Below, piece after piece: positions 1 through 7,775 of a stretch of 64,000 bases of DNA. Position numbers and translations under genes: made by a program. The notes beneath the pieces are model-generated. The model saw only the letters and a list, made by a program, of their open reading frames with translations. It searched no databases and was not told the origin of the DNA. The number at the start of each line of letters is the position of its first letter. The stretch's first letter is position 1. The DNA comes from Methylobacterium sp. NEAU K (lineage in GTDB: Bacteria; Pseudomonadota; Alphaproteobacteria; Rhizobiales; Beijerinckiaceae): the NCBI RefSeq assembly GCF_030700285.1, contig NZ_JAUYZJ010000020.1, positions 34,072 through 98,071 on the forward strand, in the 5' to 3' direction.

Positions 1-801
1 TTCGACGCGCATGACGGCTCGCCTCTGACCGGGGTGGATATCCGACAACACCGAACCAGAATAGACAGTCCATGTACCTTCATAGATCGGTTTTCCGGAA
101 AATGCTTGATGTACTCCCATCACGCCGGATTGGCGCCCGATCATCAGATACGGGCTCTTTGCAGTTATACTAGCAATGTTCCGCAAAAACAGAACAATAA
201 TACCTACAAGAGGCCTGCCATTGCCGTCCATCATGGAGCCTTGATACTCAATCTCAAGACTTAGCTTCGGGGCGGAAACCCGCTTGAAAGCATCCTCAAT
301 ATCGTAATGCTCCATCTCGAAAAAGCTGTCGCCGGCACGTTTAAAGTATTGTTTTTGCCCGCTCGCTTCGGAGCGATGAGGCCGTCGTTCTGAGCGTTCG
401 ATGTACATCAGCAGGTAGCCTGATCCAGCCGCTGTCGCCGAAGGCACCGCATGCAAATGGATGCCATCGTGACGCGGTTGGAGCAGCTGGCCGACCAGAG
501 TGGTGGCCTCCGACAAGAACAGCTCGATTTGAGCTATTGGAGCGGCGGGCGCTTGAGCGCAATCAACTCCGTCGTGGCCCTTCTCCGCGTTCACGCCCCA
601 GACCAGCAAGCCTCCGGCTGAGTTCGCGAACCCAGATACCGCCTTGGCAAGGATCTTCTTATCGTTGCCGTCGAACGAACCCCGGCGTGGATCGCCTTTC
701 TGCTTGAAGTCGAGCTGGACGCCCTCCTGCATCCGCGCATCAATGAGGCGAAGAATGCCAGCTTCGCCCTCGTGAATCAGCCGATCGTAAAGTTCGCGCA
801 T
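1..801 (-). CDS. AlbA_2/Schlafen-like putative DNA-binding protein (partial, C-terminus off the left edge)
   Basis: Reading the minus strand from the ATG at 801 gives 267 codons open to the window edge. The start has a good ribosome site (GGGAG about 8 bases upstream). Residues 25-75 carry the AlbA_2 (Schlafen AAA_4) signature: LDFKQKG, then KAVSGFANSAGG and LLVWGVN. This fold binds nucleic acid or nucleotide in many prophage and defence proteins. Codon use becomes AT-richer towards the C-terminus. It is the last visible gene of the leftward operon, 43 bases past the preceding stop. Whether it is regulatory, a defence gene or cargo cannot be decided because the C-terminal domain is missing from the window. 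Confidence 0.75.
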   Translation of the reverse strand, partial: MRELYDRLIHEGEAGILRLIDARMQEGVQLDFKQKGDPRRGSFDGNDKKILAKAVSGFANSAGGLLVWGVNAEKGHDGVDCAQAPAAPIAQIELFLSEATTLVGQLLQPRHDGIHLHAVPSATAAGSGYLLMYIERSERRPHRSEASGQKQYFKRAGDSFFEMEHYDIEDAFKRVSAPKLSLEIEYQGSMMDGNGRPLVGIIVLFLRNIASITAKSPYLMIGRQSGVMGVHQAFSGKPIYEGTWTVYSGSVLSDIHPGQRRAVMRVE

Positions 802-844
802 GGGCGTCTCCCTGCGTCCATGCTCGTCCATCCCTCCGCCCCTG

Positions 845-1081
845 TCACGGGTCCGGCCGGTACGGTCGTCGCCAGGCCGCGTAGAACGCCTCGTCCCGCA
901 CCCACGTCTCCTGGACCGTCACCGTCGAGTCGAGCACCTGCTTCCAGAACCGGTGCGCCGAGGCCGTGCGTGCAGACAGCATCCGGTCCGCAGCGAAGCG
1001 GTTCAGCCGCTCGTACCGGATGCGAGGACGCTTAACGCGCCGATACCCAATCGGGGTCAGATCGCGAGATGGCCGGAACAC
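845..1081 (-). CDS. small phage protein of unknown function
   Basis: A 78-residue, Arg-rich (about 20 percent) protein that starts at a GTG only 6 bases after the previous gene stops, so it is part of the leftward phage operon. It has no signal peptide, cysteine motif or membrane segment. The basic composition and aromatic residues (RFWKQVLD, AAWRRPYRP) would suit a nucleic-acid-associated role, but I recognise no family. Confidence 0.55.
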   Translation of the reverse strand: MFRPSRDLTPIGYRRVKRPRIRYERLNRFAADRMLSARTASAHRFWKQVLDSTVTVQETWVRDEAFYAAWRRPYRPDP

Positions 1082-1087
1082 ACGCTG

Positions 1088-1957
1088 TCAGCTCTCCCCA
1101 CCCACCCGGTATCGCGCTGCCACGATGTCCCTCACCCGACCGCGCCCGGCAACCGCCCGCTGCACGTCCGCCCTGGCCTGCGGAGCGTAGCGGGCCTCCT
1201 CGGCGCCCCAGTATTGCCCCTGGCCGCCCGGGACGACCCGCCCGCGCTCGTCTGTCTCCTCGCCGGTCTTCTCGCCCTGGAAGAACCGCTCCTGGACGTT
1301 CTCGACGCCCTCGGCCGCGAAGTCCTCGTCGAGGTTCTCCATCAGGATCCGGAAGTGCTCCGCGATGTAGGCCGTGCCGCGGTCGCCGCCCTTGCCGCGG
1401 GCCTCGGCGAACTGCGCGAAGGTCTGCCGGCCAGTGAGCACCTCGTGGAGGAATCGGGCGCCGGGGGCGCCGACGGCGCGGATCACCTTGTCCTTCAGCT
1501 TCGCCACCAGCCGGGCGTCGTCGATCGCGTAGATGACCGACAACTCGTGCGCGATGGTCATGTCCTTCGAGCCTCGGACCCCGAAGTCCATCGAGCCGAG
1601 CCGGGCACCAGACGCCCGCTCGAAGATCGCCTGGACCTGGCGTCCGACCTCGTACTGCGAGACCGTGAGCCGCCCGTGCGAGCGCTCCATCTCGAGCACG
1701 TCGACCCGGCGGTTGACCGAGGCCATCGTGCGCTTGCCGGCCGACCAGGGATCGTCGACCGCCACGGCAGCTGTCTCGACCGGGCCGCGCTTACCGCGCG
1801 CAGGCTTCGACAGGGTGCTTCTCGGATCGAAGGCGAGGCTGTGGTCGTATCGGTCGCCTCGGGGATCCCGGCGCCGTTCCGGCTTCGCGATGCGCTGGTG
1901 GGTGTGGATGGCCGGCGAACCGGCGAGGGTAACGGCCTTGGTCCGGTTCGCTGTCAC
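1088..1957 (-). CDS. hypothetical phage protein, possible DNA-associated
   Basis: The frame is open from a TTG at 2035, but I place the start at the GTG at 1957, which follows an AAGGGG ribosome site; this gives 289 residues. The N-terminal third is basic and low-complexity. The middle (SVNRRVDVLEMERSHGRL, then a helical stretch through VYAIDD) looks helical and globular and probably carries the fold, and the C-terminus is acidic then basic. Similar proteins occur in Rhizobiales prophages as uncharacterised early genes; I cannot name a domain. It is followed within 6 bases by the next gene. Confidence 0.6.
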   Translation of the reverse strand: MTANRTKAVTLAGSPAIHTHQRIAKPERRRDPRGDRYDHSLAFDPRSTLSKPARGKRGPVETAAVAVDDPWSAGKRTMASVNRRVDVLEMERSHGRLTVSQYEVGRQVQAIFERASGARLGSMDFGVRGSKDMTIAHELSVIYAIDDARLVAKLKDKVIRAVGAPGARFLHEVLTGRQTFAQFAEARGKGGDRGTAYIAEHFRILMENLDEDFAAEGVENVQERFFQGEKTGEETDERGRVVPGGQGQYWGAEEARYAPQARADVQRAVAGRGRVRDIVAARYRVGGES

Positions 1958-2230
1958 AGACTGCCCCTTAAGCTGGCCGGCGTGCGGCGCCGATCCGCGA
2001 CACCTTATCTGCGTCCCGTTTTTGGACACACGCAAGCCCGTTCTCTGCGGCTCCGTGATGAAGTTCCGATAGGCACACCGTCTCCGAACGAAGCGAGTTC
2101 TTGTACTGCTTTCGTTGCTCCATACCAGCCAAATGTGTCATCCAGGCAATATATCGCGCATTGCAGCTGTTCGTATATTATCATTCGGATCCTGTTGATT
2201 CTTTGTATTGATTTAAAACGGAGAATACGA

Positions 2231-2812
2231 ATGGATGGCCAAGCGACCGATAAGTTGCACTTGTGGCCAGCCGAATTTACGTGGCCTATCGGTTTGGCTT
2301 TGGATATCGGCAATGTATTAATGATCGCCGTGACGTCTGTTGCTGTTTATGTAGCATGGAGAACGTGGTCTCACGAGAAGGAAAAGGACAGAAATGAATT
2401 TATAAAACTTCGTCAGCAAGAACTAAATGCAAGAAAATTAGAACAAGAATCTTCATCCAAGCGCTTATACATGGATTATATGCTGCTTTCGTTTAATAAC
2501 CCAAAATTTTCAGTCGGAAGATATGACGATAAAGATGAGGTTGAAGTAGCAAGATACGATACTTATCTTTCGATCGTTTTCTGGAGTCTGGATGAATATT
2601 TACAAACAGAAAACGATAAATTCTGCGAGTACGTTCTCGAGGGCGAAGCGACGACTCATTACGAATATGTTCGAAAGTGGCTTCACAAGGAAATGGCCGC
2701 CGAAGGTTACAGAGACGGGTACAGCGCGAAATTTCTTAATATCCTCGATCGAACGATCAAGAAAATTGAAGACGATAAACAGCGAGACGAGGCCCAGTCT
2801 CCCGAGCAGTGA
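2231..2812 (+). CDS. membrane-anchored coiled-coil protein, probable lysogenic cargo (moron)
   Basis: This 193-residue protein starts at an ATG 7 bases after GGAG. One hydrophobic segment (about residues 19-44, through LMIAVTSVAVYVAW) is followed by a charged helix rich in Lys, Glu and Gln (residues 47-72), then a soluble domain with LSIVFWSLDEYL. The gene is much AT-richer than both neighbours and lies on the strand opposite the surrounding operon, with an AT-rich upstream region. Own promoter, antisense orientation and foreign composition are the marks of a moron. Small membrane-anchored proteins of this kind often act in superinfection exclusion, but that is inference; no family is recognised. 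Confidence 0.75.
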   Translation: MDGQATDKLHLWPAEFTWPIGLALDIGNVLMIAVTSVAVYVAWRTWSHEKEKDRNEFIKLRQQELNARKLEQESSSKRLYMDYMLLSFNNPKFSVGRYDDKDEVEVARYDTYLSIVFWSLDEYLQTENDKFCEYVLEGEATTHYEYVRKWLHKEMAAEGYRDGYSAKFLNILDRTIKKIEDDKQRDEAQSPEQ

Positions 2813-2832
2813 TCATAAAAGCATGGTCGCTG

Positions 2833-3255
2833 CTATCGGGAATTTCGTTCGTTCCAGGCGTTCGCGAGCCGCTCGCAGGCGCGCTTCCGGCGCCGGTCGA
2901 AGGTGCGCCGCCAGATCCCGACCTCGTTGCAGTAATCCGTTACGGTGCCCCCGGGAACGTCCCGCAGCAGCCGGAGCCGCCGGTGGCGCTTTATCCGCCG
3001 CCGCGCCGTGGCCCGGGCCCAGGTGAGCAGCGCGATCCGCTCCTCGCTGCCGCGCCCAAGGACCTCGCCCGAGAACACGACCCAATCAAACGTCGCCCGC
3101 ATCTCCTCCGGATCGTTCGGCTGCAGCCTGTTCGGCCGGACGCTGAAGATGCCCGAGCTGGTGAAGGCCATGAACGCAGCCACCAGCCACCGCTCGACGT
3201 CGTGGCAGGTCATCGCCGGCGCAGGCAGGTCTCGTCCAGGGATACGCTGCACCAT
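2833..3255 (-). CDS. phage protein with C-terminal helix-turn-helix (DUF6362-like)
   Basis: About 140 residues starting at the ATG at 3255; an internal ATG at 3213 (MTCHDVERWL) is an alternative start and neither has a strong ribosome site. The order of elements, N-terminal amphipathic helix, central LLTWARATARRR, then VTDYCNEVGIWRRTFDRRRKR, resembles DUF6362 phage proteins, which end in a winged or simple helix-turn-helix. It is probably a DNA-binding early protein or a terminase-small-subunit-like factor. It lies in the leftward operon. Confidence 0.6.
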   Translation of the reverse strand: MVQRIPGRDLPAPAMTCHDVERWLVAAFMAFTSSGIFSVRPNRLQPNDPEEMRATFDWVVFSGEVLGRGSEERIALLTWARATARRRIKRHRRLRLLRDVPGGTVTDYCNEVGIWRRTFDRRRKRACERLANAWNERNSR

Positions 3256-3294
3256 CACGCGTGCCGGTGATCCCGGCGGTTCTCCTGCCTCGCT

Positions 3295-3498
3295 CTAACG
3301 CGCCTGAGGCGCTCCCAGACCGTCCCCGAACTTCGGCGAGCAGGACCAGCGCACGGTCGTGTACCAGCCGCCCAGGCGCTTCTCGGCCTGCCTGCCGGCT
3401 TCCTCGCACGCCGCGGACGTGCCGTACTCCGCGGTTGCCATCGTCATGCCGGTCGAGGTCGAGGCCGTCGCGAGGTAGATGATCAGGATCGTCGCCAT
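3295..3498 (-). CDS. small exported phage protein with two cysteines
   Basis: A 67-residue protein whose first 20 residues (ILIIYLATASTS) form a short hydrophobic leader without a clear lysine cluster. The mature part holds CEEAGRQAE and WSCSPK, two cysteines that could form a disulfide in the periplasm. Very similar small proteins occur scattered in alphaproteobacterial prophages and host genomes. Function is unknown. Confidence 0.6.
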   Translation of the reverse strand: MATILIIYLATASTSTGMTMATAEYGTSAACEEAGRQAEKRLGGWYTTVRWSCSPKFGDGLGAPQAR

Positions 3499-3520
3499 GG
3501 GCTCCTCTCGGCTGGTGGAT

Positions 3521-3766
3521 TCACGCGGCCTGCCCGACCGCCGAATTCGGCGCCGCGACCATCGCCTCGACAGCCGCCCGGCACTCCAGATCGCCGCACG
3601 ACCACAGGCCGTCCGAGCGCCCGCGGAGCACGCCGAAGCCGAACGAGGCGCCGAACACCCCGCAGGCGGCGCAGCTGCGCTCAGCCGGGCGGTTGGCCTT
3701 CTCCTCAGCCGCCTTCCGCGCCGCCTCGCGCTGGCGCAGCTCGGCCTTCCAGAGGTCCGGCCTCAC
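3521..3766 (-). CDS. small putative zinc-binding phage protein
   Basis: An 81-residue protein with an N-terminal charged helix (LRQREAARKAAEEK) followed by CAAC and CGDLEC, a four-cysteine arrangement typical of a zinc ribbon or treble clef. Its ATG overlaps the stop of the upstream gene by 4 bases (ATGA), indicating translational coupling. It could be a DNA-binding or scaffold factor of the early region; no function is known to me. Confidence 0.6.
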   Translation of the reverse strand: MRPDLWKAELRQREAARKAAEEKANRPAERSCAACGVFGASFGFGVLRGRSDGLWSCGDLECRAAVEAMVAAPNSAVGQAA

Positions 3767-4512
3767 GGCGCGCCTCCCGTGTGTCCATGCCGAGAGTCGA
3801 TGCGCGCGATCAGGCGGCCGATCTCCGGCCCGCGGCCAGCCTCCCGGAGGCGCGCAAGGTCCTCGTGCAGCTTCGCCTCGTGCGCCCTGGCGATCTCGGC
3901 TGGCGTCTCGGGCCGGTGCCGCCTGGGCTCGGCCTGCCGCATGCGCTGGAGATGCGCCTCCGCGGCCCGGGCGACCTCATCGCGCTGGGCCGCCGTCGGC
4001 ACGTCGTAGACCTCGGCATCGAGCACGCGGCGGAGGTGCAGCAGTCGCGTCCTGAGCGGGATGAGACCCTCGCGGACCTCGGCCGCGAACTCGGCCGGCG
4101 ACGGGCGGAATCGCTTCGACCAGGGCCGCAGCGTCTGGCCGGACCGGAACCGCTCGGCCGCGGCGTGAATCGCCGCCAGCGGCAGGGCCTTCAGCGCCGA
4201 CACATATTCCCCGACTAGCACCTCGTTCTCGTCGTCGCCGCGCCCGCGCCCCTGCTCGAATCCCAGGAGCACCCGGGTCACGACCGTGTCGACATGGGCG
4301 GGATTCGAGGAGGCGGACAGCTCAGCGTTAAGCCGCTCGGCGACTGCGGAGAGCTGCTGCCGCTCGGTGGTCGAGACCGCCCTGTCCCGCCGCACGCAGT
4401 AGCGGGTCGGAAGGACGGGATGGACCTCCAGCCTGCCATGCAGTGCCGAGATCCTCGCCTCGACTTGGGCCGGCGTCAGGGTCGTTCGCGTCGATGGAAG
4501 GCGGTTCGACAT
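3763..4512 (-). CDS. hypothetical phage protein, 249 residues
   Basis: A soluble, Arg/Glu-rich, mainly helical protein without cysteine motifs beyond one Cys near residue 39. The central part (LPLAAIHAAAERFRSG, SPAEFAAEVREG) resembles the C-terminal helices of phage replication-accessory proteins, but this is only an impression. The annotated start lies 185 bases inside the preceding gene in another reading frame, while its 3' end overlaps the next gene by 4 bases. Either a long overlap or a later start is possible. Confidence 0.55.
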   Translation of the reverse strand: MSNRLPSTRTTLTPAQVEARISALHGRLEVHPVLPTRYCVRRDRAVSTTERQQLSAVAERLNAELSASSNPAHVDTVVTRVLLGFEQGRGRGDDENEVLVGEYVSALKALPLAAIHAAAERFRSGQTLRPWSKRFRPSPAEFAAEVREGLIPLRTRLLHLRRVLDAEVYDVPTAAQRDEVARAAEAHLQRMRQAEPRRHRPETPAEIARAHEAKLHEDLARLREAGRGPEIGRLIARIDSRHGHTGGAP

Positions 4513-5179
4513 CGTAGGCTCCCGTCAGGGATTCGGCACGTTGGCGGATGAGGCGAGCGGCGAGGCCGGTCGGTGTGGGCTGGAAGGGGCGGCCGCGGTC
4601 AGGGCGACGGCCCAACGCCTCGCGACGGGCCTGGAGGCGCCGGTCGACCCAGCTCGAGAAATCTGCCAGCTCGCGTCCGTCCGCCTCCTCGATGAGGCCG
4701 AGCACCACCATCGCCTCGTCGTGGGCGATCGCCAGCCAGTGGCCGATCAGGGCGCGCGCTGAGTGCTGGGACCGGCCGGTGTTGGCGCAGATCAGCGCGA
4801 TGCCCCGGGTCATCAGCACCCGGCGGACGCTCAGGCCCTCGACACCCTCGACCGCGCCAGCGCCGCCAGCCTGCCCGACGTCGTCGGCCGACCCGTCAGG
4901 GTCGGAACCGGGGGTTGGGGAGGGGTTAAGGGGTGGGGGTGGAGGTGCAGGAGGAGGGGGCGGACCATCCGGGGAGGGGACGGGGGGTAACGTGCCGTCC
5001 GCGGTGTCACGTGACTTCACGTGACGCGTGCGTCCCTGGCGGACCCGGTCGGAGATCCGGCGCTTCTCGATCGCCTCGACGGCGACCTGCGCGCGGGCAA
5101 GCTCCATAGCGACGCGCTGGAGCAGCTCGGGATCAAGGCCGGCGCGGGCCAGATCGGCGATGAGGGTTGGATCGCTCAT
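4328..5179 (-). CDS. phage replication-region protein with proline-rich linker
   Basis: The 283-residue protein has a helical N-terminal domain (LIADLARAGLDPELLQRVAMELARA), a basic segment with RHVKSRDT, and a proline-rich linker at about residues 65-95. A second helical domain follows (VRRVLMTRGIALICANTG, IGHWLAIAHDE). Two domains with a flexible linker are common in phage replisome organisers, and position next to the methyltransferase and RusA genes fits a replication and recombination module. No catalytic motif is visible. The last 185 bases overlap the following gene in another frame and look less protein-like, so the true C-terminus may be affected by a sequencing or real frameshift. 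Confidence 0.55.
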   Translation of the reverse strand: MSDPTLIADLARAGLDPELLQRVAMELARAQVAVEAIEKRRISDRVRQGRTRHVKSRDTADGTLPPVPSPDGPPPPPAPPPPPLNPSPTPGSDPDGSADDVGQAGGAGAVEGVEGLSVRRVLMTRGIALICANTGRSQHSARALIGHWLAIAHDEAMVVLGLIEEADGRELADFSSWVDRRLQARREALGRRPDRGRPFQPTPTGLAARLIRQRAESLTGAYDVEPPSIDANDPDAGPSRGEDLGTAWQAGGPSRPSDPLLRAAGQGGLDHRAAAALRSRRAA

Positions 5180-5183
5180 CGGC

Positions 5184-5801
5184 CTACTCCGCCGCCATAG
5201 GCATGGGACCGGGCGCGTGATCGGCCTCGGTGAAGTCCTCCCAGGACATGCGGCTGAGCTGCGTCGGGCCGCGGTGGGAGACGTCCCAGACGAACCACGC
5301 GAAGGCCATGTTCGAGGAGGCCTTCGGTCCCTCCCAGCCGTCCCGGTGCATCATCGGCAGGCGCTTGCGGAAGCAATACACCCGGGCCAGCGTGCCGGTG
5401 TCGAGGATAGAGCCGCGTGAGATGCTCTCGTAGAACGAGAACCGCAGCAGCATCATGACCCGCGGGCAAAGCCGCACCGCCTGCTCCACGAAGGCGCGCG
5501 CGTCCTTGTAGGGCGGGTTCGTGAGGATGCAGTCGATGCCCTCAGGCACCTCCTCGAACTTCAGGAAGTCGAGGCCCGAGACCTGCCCCTTCCAGCCATA
5601 GTCGACGAGGTCGGTGGCCAGGACCTCATGGCCGGCCGCGCAGAGCTCGCGCACGATGGCGCCGGGCCCGCAGGCCGGCTCCCAGATCCGCTGCGGCAGC
5701 CACTCGATCGCCATCAGCGCGCGCACGGCCACGGCCGGCGTCTCGTAGAGGTCGTTCCCACGCTCCGAGAGCGCGTGCGCCTTGTTCTCGCGGTGGCTCA
5801 C
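5184..5801 (-). CDS. DNA N6-adenine methyltransferase (orphan, phage-borne)
   Basis: The frame is open further upstream, but the real start is the GTG at 5801, which overlaps the preceding stop as GTGA and gives 205 residues. SAM-binding motif I is WEPACGPGAIV and the catalytic motif IV is TNPPY, diagnostic of class I amino-methyltransferases acting on adenine N6 (or cytosine N4). There is no target-recognition domain of usual size and no adjacent restriction endonuclease. It is therefore an orphan enzyme, typically used by phages to hide DNA from host restriction or to time replication. Confidence 0.85.
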   Translation of the reverse strand: MSHRENKAHALSERGNDLYETPAVAVRALMAIEWLPQRIWEPACGPGAIVRELCAAGHEVLATDLVDYGWKGQVSGLDFLKFEEVPEGIDCILTNPPYKDARAFVEQAVRLCPRVMMLLRFSFYESISRGSILDTGTLARVYCFRKRLPMMHRDGWEGPKASSNMAFAWFVWDVSHRGPTQLSRMSWEDFTEADHAPGPMPMAAE

Positions 5802-5998
5802 GCGGCAGCCCTCCGCCGAACCGAGGGGAGCATCTGCGCCGGCACCAGCATCACGCCGCGATCCAGGCGCGGCGTCAGCTCCGAGCCGTCCGGGTGGAAG
5901 GCCCGCTCGCAGACGCGCATGGATTCGGCCGCGTCGAGCGCGTCGCCATAGGTGCCGCGGAACAGGGCGCGGCCAGACTGGAGGAGTAGCCATGTCAT
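5798..5998 (-). CDS. small phage protein, 66 residues
   Basis: A short protein between the RusA and methyltransferase genes. Its ATG (5998) overlaps the RusA stop by 4 bases and its stop overlaps the methyltransferase GTG by 4 bases. The sequence starts MTWLLLQSGRALFRG and holds alternating hydrophobic and charged segments, with no motif I can name. The tight coupling on both sides is the main reason to accept it. Confidence 0.6.
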   Translation of the reverse strand: MTWLLLQSGRALFRGTYGDALDAAESMRVCERAFHPDGSELTPRLDRGVMLVPAQMLPSVRRRAAA

Positions 5999-6453
5999 GC
6001 CGCCGCCCTCACGGCTTGCAGCTCTAGGGCCGTGACCTGGATCACCAGCTCCGGCGTCTCGCCGTAGAATTTGCGGACGACGCCATCGACCACGGAGGCG
6101 TCATCCGCCCAGACGACGTGGTTCAGCGCGTCGATGACCTTGGCGATGTTGTCCCAGTCGGGCTTCGTCGTGGGCCGCAGGCGGCGCTCTATGGCGTCCT
6201 GCCGCTTGCGCTTCGACCAGCTTGCCGGGATCGGCATGGTGGCGAAGATCCGGACCTCCAGCGGTCCGGCGAGGAGGGGGCGCCCGCGCATGACGGCGCC
6301 GGCTGCGAGGCGCAGGGCGCTCTCGTAGGCCTCGGTCTTCTGATCGGGATGAGAGTGGATGCGCGCCAGTCCTCCCCGATGGACGAGCTGCGCACGGTGC
6401 CGGCCCTTCCCGCGAGGGGCTCCGGGCAGGCGGATGATGACGGTATCGGACAC
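5995..6453 (-). CDS. rusA: RusA family Holliday-junction resolvase
   Basis: A 152-residue protein of normal family length. The C-terminal half contains the RusA core KPDWDNIAKVIDALN followed by WADDASVVD, supplying the conserved aspartates that bind the catalytic metal. RusA enzymes cut four-way junctions made during phage replication and recombination, acting as homodimers in the cytoplasm. The N-terminus (IIRLPGAPRGKGRHR) matches the usual first beta strand and basic loop. It lies in the leftward early operon. Confidence 0.9.
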   Translation of the reverse strand: MSDTVIIRLPGAPRGKGRHRAQLVHRGGLARIHSHPDQKTEAYESALRLAAGAVMRGRPLLAGPLEVRIFATMPIPASWSKRKRQDAIERRLRPTTKPDWDNIAKVIDALNHVVWADDASVVDGVVRKFYGETPELVIQVTALELQAVRAAA

Positions 6454-6468
6454 CGCGCGCCTCCAGGC

Positions 6469-7038
6469 TCAAGCGTCTGCGGGTTCGCGCGAGCGGCGAG
6501 TCCGGGTGACGCGGGCGGGCGGCTCCGGCAGCGGTGACCGGTCGGCCTCGTCCTCGCCCTCCTCGGCTTCCGGAACCTCGCCGTCCTCATCATCTCCGTC
6601 CTGCGCGATCACGCCGTCTTCGTCGGCGATCGGCAGCTCGGGCTGATCCTTGTCGGCGAGCGCGTCGGCACGCTGGCCGAAGAAGACGCCCGGCTCGGCG
6701 AGCACGAGCACCGCAGGCTTCGTGATATCGTCGACCGACCCGGAGGCACCGACCTCAAGCTTGAGGCCGTCCTTGACCGTCCATTTGCCGGTCGAGACCA
6801 CCAATTGGTCGAAGCCTTGATGGGCCACGACCCTGATGGCTTCGCGCACGGTTCGGCCAGCCACGTCGTCGGCGCGGCCGATCATGGTCCGCTGTTCGTG
6901 CTCGGACATCTTGGTCCAGCACGGCATTTGGCGGCAGATGTTGTCGAGGATCCGGTCGCGGATATCGCCGCGCAAAGTCTCTATGCCGAGTTCAACGGCC
7001 GCTTCGGCTTGCGCAACTGCGTCTGTTGTGGCTTCCAT
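6469..7038 (-). CDS. acidic-tailed phage protein of unknown function
   Basis: I choose the ATG at 7038 because GGAG lies 6 bases before it; an in-frame ATG at 7050 lacks this. The 189-residue product has a helical N-terminal domain (DRILDNICRQMPCWTKMSEHE, shown in part) and a beta-rich centre (WTVKDGLKLEVGASG). A strongly acidic tail of some 35 Asp and Glu-rich residues ends in a basic patch. Acidic tails of this type occur in DNA mimics and in ssDNA-binding proteins. No family recognised. Confidence 0.6.
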   Translation of the reverse strand: MEATTDAVAQAEAAVELGIETLRGDIRDRILDNICRQMPCWTKMSEHEQRTMIGRADDVAGRTVREAIRVVAHQGFDQLVVSTGKWTVKDGLKLEVGASGSVDDITKPAVLVLAEPGVFFGQRADALADKDQPELPIADEDGVIAQDGDDEDGEVPEAEEGEDEADRSPLPEPPARVTRTRRSREPADA

Positions 7039-7128
7039 TGCTATCTCCATGGATGGGCACCACGCCCATTCTCTTCAGACCGCCCGGCACCCGCTCCCAC
7101 AGCAGGCCGGGCGGTTTTCGTTTCGGGG

Positions 7129-7431
7129 TCACACCGCCGACTGCTGCTCGGCTGGCGCCTGCTGGATGCCGCTGGCCTGCGCTGCGGCCTCGGCGGTGGC
7201 GGCGGTGCTCACTGCAGCAGCAGCGACGGCCGGAGCCGCGCCCTCGATCGTCGAGAGGATGTCCGCGATGGACGTCGTGTCGGCCTGGACGTTCGTGCCG
7301 TGCACGGCCTCAAGGGCGGCGACCCGCGCGGCGAGCGCCGGGACCGTGTCGGTGATCGCCTTCAGCCCGTATGCGATCTGGGCCATGTCGCCGGCCATGC
7401 GCTTGATGAGGGTGGCGTCGTTCTCGGTCAT
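7129..7431 (-). CDS. small alanine-rich coiled-coil phage protein
   Basis: I take the ATG at 7431 (AAGGA upstream) as start, giving 100 residues; the frame remains open far upstream by GC bias only. The first half (TLIKRMAGDMAQIAYGL through VAALEAVHG) is a predicted amphipathic helix or short coiled coil, and the rest is Ala, Thr and Gln-rich and probably disordered. The next gene upstream lies 53 bases away in the same operon. Function unknown. Confidence 0.55.
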   Translation of the reverse strand: MTENDATLIKRMAGDMAQIAYGLKAITDTVPALAARVAALEAVHGTNVQADTTSIADILSTIEGAAPAVAAAAVSTAATAEAAAQASGIQQAPAEQQSAV

Positions 7432-7484
7432 GCTCGGATCCTTCAGCAGGGTATCGAGGGCGGCTCTCAGGCGACGGACGGCGC

Positions 7485-7754
7485 CTAAGAGCCGGGTTGC
7501 AAAGGGGCAGCGGCCCCCGTGCTGGTGGACGCTGGCTCGGGGATCCCGAGCGCAGCGCGAAGGGTGGCTATCTCGGCGCTGATCGCGTCGCGCTCGGACC
7601 GCGCGGTGAGCAGCTCCTCGCGGATCGGCTGCACGGCAGTTTCGATCTCGACGTCGACGTGCGCCTCGATGGCGTTGACAGCGCTGCTCGCGCCGGCGAG
7701 CGACGAGCCGCGGATCGAGGACAAGAAGTGCAGGACGGGCGTGAGCAGACGCAT
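7485..7754 (-). CDS. small phage protein with coiled coil
   Basis: An 89-residue protein starting at an ATG preceded by AGGAGA. Residues 1-25 are moderately hydrophobic (LLTPVLHFLSSIRG) and residues 26-72 form a charged helix with heptad-like spacing (EIETAVQPIREELLTARSE). The tail is Pro, Ala and Thr-rich. It could be a spanin-like or structural accessory protein, but the evidence is only compositional. Confidence 0.55.
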   Translation of the reverse strand: MRLLTPVLHFLSSIRGSSLAGASSAVNAIEAHVDVEIETAVQPIREELLTARSERDAISAEIATLRAALGIPEPASTSTGAAAPLQPGS

Positions 7755-7775
7755 GGTCTCTCCTGGGTCTGGAGG

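Noticed and set aside
34..264. 76-codon plus-strand frame at the left edge
   Set aside because: Antisense to the clearly coding AlbA_2-like gene and without ribosome site.
800..2230. The N-terminal 477 codons of a 670-codon plus-strand frame
   Set aside because: They run antisense to three leftward genes and have Arg/Pro/Ala composition typical of GC-rich shadow frames; only the part from 2231 on is protein-like.
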